Shown here: piece by piece, positions 6,473 through 9,634 of the stretch | Layout of the letters: every line of letters begins with the position of its first letter | Numbering within the stretch: the first letter of the stretch is position 1 | Origin: UBA5499 sp002426275 | GTDB lineage: Bacteria; Bacillota; DTU084 | Assembly: GCA_937888735.1 (NCBI GenBank) | Contig: CALASN010000062.1 | Coordinates: forward strand, 1 to 9,634 | Direction: 5' to 3' | DNA length: 9,634 bases | Made by a program: the position numbers and the translations under genes | Notes under the pieces: model-generated | Told to the model about the DNA's origin: nothing | What the model saw: only the letters and a program-made list of their open reading frames with translations | Database searches by the model: none

Positions 6473-6904
6473 TCTCAAAAGCTGATGGTCAATGGCAATG
6501 CGCCGAAGTCAGATGTTTTCTTCTGTACTCCAAGCAAGCAGAGTGTTGTCGGCGGCGGGAAATTCCTGCGCAATACCGCCAACAGTCCTGTCTAAACAGT
6601 CTTCCATATCCCACCACGATTTTGTCACGGCAAGTTTACAGAATTTCGGCAGATCGTCCACAGTCAGCAAAGGGGCAACTGTCCGCGGATACTCGAGTGC
6701 CAGATACTGAAATTCCCGCTCCAATGTCCAGCACTTATCCACGAACTCCCAGTTCAGAAAATCCTTGGATAGTGCCGCCCGTTTCGGCTTAGGTATTCCC
6801 AAGAACGGGCAGACGTCTTTCCTATATGCAACCATCGACTCGGCTTGAACCGGGTCGGCATTAGCGTAGAAAATATCGAGAATTTCGAATGCCGAAAGAT
6901 TCAT
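6473..6904 (-). pseudogene. Broken AlkD-type DNA alkylation repair gene
   Basis: The open part (6904 down to TGA 6511-6509) codes for 131 residues; AlkD/COG4912 proteins have about 220-240. Family marks include FLGI (34-37), REFQYLALEY (about 63-72) and the TKSWWDMEDCLD segment (about 93-104), after the AYRKDVCPFLG-type N-terminus. The reading ends at LLAWSTEENI, and directly past the TGA the same frame continues LRRIAIDHQLLR. Relatives read ..SxxxNxWLRRxAIxHQL, so the TGA most likely replaces a Trp TGG. Beyond 6473 the similarity stops, meaning the C-terminal HEAT-like half is deleted or scrambled. AlkD proteins excise bulky alkylated bases; a critical Trp of the Bacillus cereus enzyme lies in the missing half. 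ATG 6904 has GGAG (6913-6910) five bases upstream. TTGACA at 6956-6951 is a possible -35 box with no clear -10. Confidence 0.75.
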
Positions 6905-7062
6905 AACCGCTCCATCTCGCTATCGTTCGGTAGTGATATGAGTGCTTGTATGTCAATCGGCTACTTGAACTCTCGCAGGAGAGCAAGCAGGTACTTTTAC
7001 GCAAGGGAGAACGAATGCTTAGCTAACGGTAAAATCGTTGAGACGACTTCACATTATTATAC
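6905..7062. other. Gap between hydrolase and alkD remnant
   Basis: I see no supported gene here. It should hold the promoter of the alkD remnant on the minus strand and the 3' end of the hydrolase transcript. No stem of more than four base pairs followed by a T-run was found, so a terminator is not evident. Confidence 0.4.
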
Positions 7063-7851
7063 TCATAATCTGCCTGTTAAAAATTGATCTAGAATTTCAT
7101 TAAACCGATCCGGGACATCCATGTTTACAAGATGTCCGGCGTTTTCAAAGACGATAAGCCGGCTTGCAGGTTCGTTTTCATGCCAGCTATGGGCTGCCTT
7201 GACTGCCATAGTGGTATCCTTTTCTCCGCAGCCTATCATAAGGGGATAATTCCGTGGCACGGACTTATGACGATTTACAAGGCTTGATAATCCTGCAAAG
7301 TAGCGGAAAGAACTCCGTTTAAACCGAAGATTCATCTGATAAAATTTTTCCTGTGCTTCCAGCGTGACAGCTGAAATTGATTTATTGCTATGAGCAAACC
7401 ATTTTATTGAAAAAAAAGCTTTCAGCAGCATTTTTATCTGCGCACTGCTGTTTTCCCTTTGAATAGACGGATCAAAGTTATTGATATCATATCCTCCGAC
7501 ACAACACAGCGAAGCAATCCTATCGGGAAATTTATTTGCAAAGTCCTGTATCAACACAGCACCGATGGATATACCGATCACATGCACTTTATCGATTTCC
7601 TCAACATCCAGTAATTGTCGGATATAATCGGAAGTTTTCTCAAGGCCGTCACCCTTTTGGGTGACGATCGATTTTCCATGTCCGATCAAATCCAAAGCGA
7701 TCACTCGATAGTCTTTAGAGAAGTAATCTACTTGCTCGTCAAAACTGGTATGATCCGCAAATGCAGCATGAATAAACAATATGCTCTCCGCGGTTTCCGT
7801 TTCCGACACCCAATAGTAAATAGGGGTCCCACTCAAACATTTTTGCTTCAT
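7063..7851 (-). CDS. Alpha/beta-fold hydrolase
   Basis: A 262-residue single-domain alpha/beta hydrolase of usual size. The nucleophile elbow is GISIG (93-97) with Ser95. The other triad members are probably Asp212 (CGEKDTT) and His240 (NAGHLVNMD). The oxyanion-hole strand reads LFIHAAFADH (25-34), with His-Ala in place of the usual His-Gly, and DLIGHGKS (54-61) is the conserved turn after strand 4. A cap region of about 135-195 contains an aromatic and basic stretch. It has no signal peptide, so it is likely cytoplasmic. The fold covers esterases, enol-lactonases and haloperoxidase-like enzymes; the substrate is unknown. ATG 7851 is preceded at about seven bases by AAGG (7863-7860). The gene is not part of an obvious operon, as 142-158 bases separate it from both neighbours. 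Confidence 0.88.
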   Translation of the reverse strand: MKQKCLSGTPIYYWVSETETAESILFIHAAFADHTSFDEQVDYFSKDYRVIALDLIGHGKSIVTQKGDGLEKTSDYIRQLLDVEEIDKVHVIGISIGAVLIQDFANKFPDRIASLCCVGGYDINNFDPSIQRENSSAQIKMLLKAFFSIKWFAHSNKSISAVTLEAQEKFYQMNLRFKRSSFRYFAGLSSLVNRHKSVPRNYPLMIGCGEKDTTMAVKAAHSWHENEPASRLIVFENAGHLVNMDVPDRFNEILDQFLTGRL

Positions 7852-7883
7852 GGCAATATCCTTACATAATAATCTGAATACAG

Positions 7884-7918
7884 TATCTCGAGATAGTCAA
7901 CAAAAAAGAACTTAAGTT
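7884..7918. promoter_or_regulatory. Promoter-proximal palindromes upstream of the hydrolase
   Basis: TATCTCGAGATA (7884-7895) is a perfect 12-bp palindrome, and AACTTAAGTT (7909-7918) is a perfect 10-bp one. On the minus strand, TTGACT (7900-7895), a fair -35 box, directly abuts the first palindrome. The expected -10 area is only weakly matched (TATTCA or TCAGAT). The first palindrome would lie in the promoter spacer, where a repressor could act. Binding is speculative. Confidence 0.35.
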
Positions 7919-7993
7919 GCCAGAGTTCAAGTCCTTCGGTTTCAACATAAATGGAAAGTTAGGTCAAAAAAGATGCCATAGTTGTTATAAAAA

Positions 7994-8845
7994 CTACGAA
8001 TTAATTTTAGATTCTGTATACCAAGTTATTGGTATAAAATATCCTATTATAGGTGAAATTCCGTATCCCATTAACGGTACTGGAAAGTTACCAAAGATCG
8101 TAGAAATTAAGATAATTATAAAATACAACCCTACACAAATTGAAGGTAATTTAAGGTCTTTCGGTGGAAATAATATAAACGGTACAGGTAGGATTGCAAG
8201 CGAAATAATCCCTAAAGTAAGCCATACAAATCCCATATTATTTAATAAGCTTATTATTTTCTCCACATAGGTTACTGCGGGCAAACTATCCAAAAACGCC
8301 CATGAAAGAATAACCAATATAGAAAAAATTCCCACTATAAATAAACGAAAAATCTTCCCCTTCGTTTTACTGCACAACAGTATCATCATTGGAACCGCAA
8401 AACCGGTTAACTGAGAAGAATCCGGCTGGATAGCCAATAAAATGGATATAGCCAATGCAACAGCAAGAGTAAACCATAGTTCTTCTGTTTGTGATGCTCT
8501 CCATAGTGCTATTATGGTTAGGGGCAACAATATCATGGAAACATTAAACTTCATTATTCCAATAGATATCCACCTGTGAACTCCATTCATACCTTGATCT
8601 AGAAATGTTAAAAGCAAGAAAAAAAATACAATTATAATAGTAACGCCATTATGTTTACTTACTTTAATATTCCATCTATTTAAAACTATAAAATGCGAAA
8701 TCAATCCTGCTATTACCAAGCAAGCAATATTCTGTGCCCAAATCAGGGTTGAAATATTATTATGAAACATCGCTATAGCCCCTAATGTTATAGCCGGCAT
8801 TGTGATAATTACAGGAATAAATTTCTGCAACTTTAAATTTCCCAT
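7994..8845 (-). CDS. Polytopic membrane protein with SEDS (FtsW/RodA)-like motifs
   Basis: A 283-residue, very hydrophobic protein with about 9-10 membrane helices (approximately 9-27, 34-55, 67-83, 98-115, 123-139, 146-158, 166-184, 206-227, 232-250, 257-273). ATG 8845 follows AAGGAG (8857-8852) by six bases. Three motifs occur in the order and positions of SEDS glycosyltransferases: GVHRWISIG (88-96) after helix 3, compare GxxRWIxxG; QPDSSQ (140-145) at the end of helix 5, compare QPDxGT; and PVPLMGYGISPI (255-266), compare PxPxxSYGGSS. The usual QPSE is replaced by NVSM (101-104). SEDS proteins are usually 360-420 residues, so this would be a compact, divergent member, or another family with chance resemblance. 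No penicillin-binding partner lies nearby. The gene is clearly AT-richer than the flanks, suggesting transfer. Membrane location is sure; the family is tentative. Confidence 0.8.
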   Translation of the reverse strand: MGNLKLQKFIPVIITMPAITLGAIAMFHNNISTLIWAQNIACLVIAGLISHFIVLNRWNIKVSKHNGVTIIIVFFFLLLTFLDQGMNGVHRWISIGIMKFNVSMILLPLTIIALWRASQTEELWFTLAVALAISILLAIQPDSSQLTGFAVPMMILLCSKTKGKIFRLFIVGIFSILVILSWAFLDSLPAVTYVEKIISLLNNMGFVWLTLGIISLAILPVPFILFPPKDLKLPSICVGLYFIIILISTIFGNFPVPLMGYGISPIIGYFIPITWYTESKINS

Positions 8846-8988
8846 TTTCTACTCCTTAAACCATCCTCCATAACTCTAATGCGTAATATAAAACCGATAC
8901 GTAACATATAAAAATATGAATCTATATTCTACCATATTAATCAAAGAAGCCCATCGCAATAGCAATCGACTTCTTTCGACAAAAATTA
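8846..8988. other. AT-rich leader region of the membrane-protein gene
   Basis: This gap is strongly AT-rich and should hold the minus-strand promoter of the membrane-protein gene. Possible -10 boxes there include TATATT and TAGAAT on the minus strand, but none has a convincing -35 partner. An imperfect repeat, CGTAATATAAAA and CGTAACATATAAAA, lies at about 8882-8912. Confidence 0.35.
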
Positions 8989-9078
8989 TGGCGGAGAGAG
9001 TGGGATTTGAACCCACGAGGCAGTTTCCCGCCTACCGCTTTTCGAGAGCGGCGGTTTCAACCACTCACCCATCTCTCC
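8989..9078 (-). tRNA. tRNA-Ser(CGA)
   Basis: On the minus strand the acceptor arms GGAGAGA (9078-9072) and TCTCTCC (8999-8993) pair perfectly, followed by discriminator G and an encoded CCA (8991-8989). The anticodon loop CTCGAAA is closed by CCGCT/AGCGG and gives anticodon CGA (9044-9042), which reads UCG. A long variable arm, GGCGG-GAAA-CTGCC, identifies a class II tRNA, and the T-arm is GTGGG-TTCAAAT-CCCAC. The length of 90 nt including CCA is normal for tRNA-Ser. Its first 14 bases also encode the end of tadA. The low-GC accessory region begins immediately beyond its 3' end. Confidence 0.97.
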
Positions 9079-9526
9079 GTTGACGAAAGAAATCCCGCAT
9101 GAGAGCCTTACATTCGTCCGCCCGCACGGAAGATGTGACTTCCAAGCGGTGATTCAGCCTTTGGTCCCGCACCAGATCGAAAAGCGAATCCACGGCTCCG
9201 GCTTTAGGATCCGAGGTGCCGTAAACCAGCCTCCCCACCCGGGACCACACCAAGGCGCCCGCGCACATAGCGCACGGTTCCACTGTCACATAGATGGTCG
9301 TGCCAGAGAGCCGCCAGCCGCCAAGCTTTCTCCCAGCCTCTCTCAGCGCCAAGATCTCGGCATGAGCGGTGGGATCACCTATTTGTTCGCGCAAATTATG
9401 CGTCCGGGCCAAGAGTTCCTCTCCTCGCACCAAGACAGCGCCCACGGGCACTTCGCCTTGCGCAAACGCGGCTTTGGCCTCTTCCAGTGCCAGGCCCATC
9501 CAGTAATTGTCGTTGATCTCTCCCAT
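9065..9526 (-). CDS. tadA: tRNA-specific adenosine deaminase TadA
   Basis: TadA converts adenosine 34 of tRNA-Arg(ACG) to inosine, so that one tRNA reads three Arg codons. The 153-residue protein has the zinc and catalytic motifs of the cytidine/deoxycytidylate deaminase fold: HAE (His55, proton-shuttling Glu57) and PCAMC (84-88, Cys85 and Cys88). EVPVGAVLV (25-33), the family's N-terminal strand motif, and the RVGRLVYG and DPKAG stretches also fit. I start at ATG 9526 because the protein then matches TadA in length and N-terminus; the frame stays open upstream without typical sequence. No good ribosome binding site precedes it: the promoter-like -10 box lies only nine bases ahead. The last five codons and the stop overlap the 5' end of tRNA-Ser. 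Confidence 0.95.
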   Translation of the reverse strand: MGEINDNYWMGLALEEAKAAFAQGEVPVGAVLVRGEELLARTHNLREQIGDPTAHAEILALREAGRKLGGWRLSGTTIYVTVEPCAMCAGALVWSRVGRLVYGTSDPKAGAVDSLFDLVRDQRLNHRLEVTSSVRADECKALMRDFFRQRRDG

Positions 9527-9535
9527 GCTTTTTTT

Positions 9536-9564
9536 ATTGTACCACACTGCCTGCCGGGGCGCAA
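9536..9564 (-). promoter_or_regulatory. Candidate promoter of tadA and tRNA-Ser
   Basis: On the minus strand TTGCGC (9564-9559) and TACAAT (9541-9536) are separated by exactly 17 bases. The -10 box matches the consensus at five of six positions. The predicted transcription start is about 9528-9530, only a few bases before ATG 9526, so the tadA message would be nearly leaderless, in agreement with the lack of a ribosome binding site. A start farther upstream cannot be excluded. Confidence 0.45.
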
Positions 9565-9634
9565 GATGTCCCCCCAGCTTCGGTCGCGTCAAGTAACTGT
9601 AGGTCTGTCTGATGAAAAAATTTAGCCTCACCGT

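Noticed and set aside
6412..6792. Plus-strand frames opposite the alkD remnant
   Set aside because: The minus strand carries clear AlkD family motifs. The plus-strand products are unlike any family and lack ribosome binding sites.
7917..8270. Plus-strand frame opposite the SEDS-like gene
   Set aside because: The minus-strand frame has a strong ribosome binding site and regular membrane helices. The plus-strand frame is its reverse shadow.
9080..9625. Plus-strand frame opposite tadA
   Set aside because: It is the complement of a clear TadA with intact HAE and PCxxC motifs. The plus-strand product shows no recognisable features.
9527..9631. Longer tadA starting at 9631
   Set aside because: The extra 35 residues are not TadA-like and would cross the likely promoter. 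Family length fits the start at 9526.
1..9634. CRISPR array, riboswitch or intact insertion sequence
   Set aside because: No regularly spaced repeats, no recognisable riboswitch core and no transposase frame were seen on either strand.

Overview
The window looks like chromosomal DNA of a fairly GC-rich Bacillota species, probably a Clostridia relative. The reasons are strong AGGAGG-type ribosome binding sites, a MarR plus twin-ABC-exporter cassette of the kind common in that phylum, and a CCA-encoding tRNA-Ser beside tadA. The organism assignment is an inference; nothing here fixes the genus.

Left part (about 100-5250, plus strand, GC-rich): one operon. A promoter with a perfect TATAAT box is followed by a palindrome lying on the expected transcription start. 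Then come a MarR-family regulator (184-693) and two ABC exporter half-transporters (740-2464 and 2461-5133) that overlap by ATGA. The two nucleotide-binding domains have complementary defects, so they should form a heterodimer with one degenerate and one active ATP site, as in BmrC/BmrD and TM287/288. The second subunit carries a very large Ala/Lys/Glu-rich insertion of roughly 270 residues between its first two membrane helices, predicted to lie outside the membrane. This is the most unusual feature of the window. The simplest model is a MarR-repressed drug or peptide efflux pump.

Middle part (about 5250-8985, minus strand, AT-richer, poorest in GC from about 7900 to 8940): a patchy accessory region. 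It holds a frameshifted C-terminal remnant of a DrrB-like ABC-2 permease, a GNAT acetyltransferase, an AlkD-type DNA glycosylase gene broken by an in-frame TGA, an alpha/beta hydrolase, and a compact polytopic membrane protein with SEDS (FtsW/RodA)-like motifs in SEDS order. Lone genes, decay and low GC suggest acquired or degrading DNA on the 3' side of a tRNA gene.

Right part (8989-9634, minus strand, GC-rich): tRNA-Ser(CGA) and tadA, the tRNA adenosine deaminase. The end of the tadA reading frame, including its stop codon, lies inside the 5' end of the tRNA gene, so maturation of the tRNA should cut the tadA message if the two are cotranscribed.
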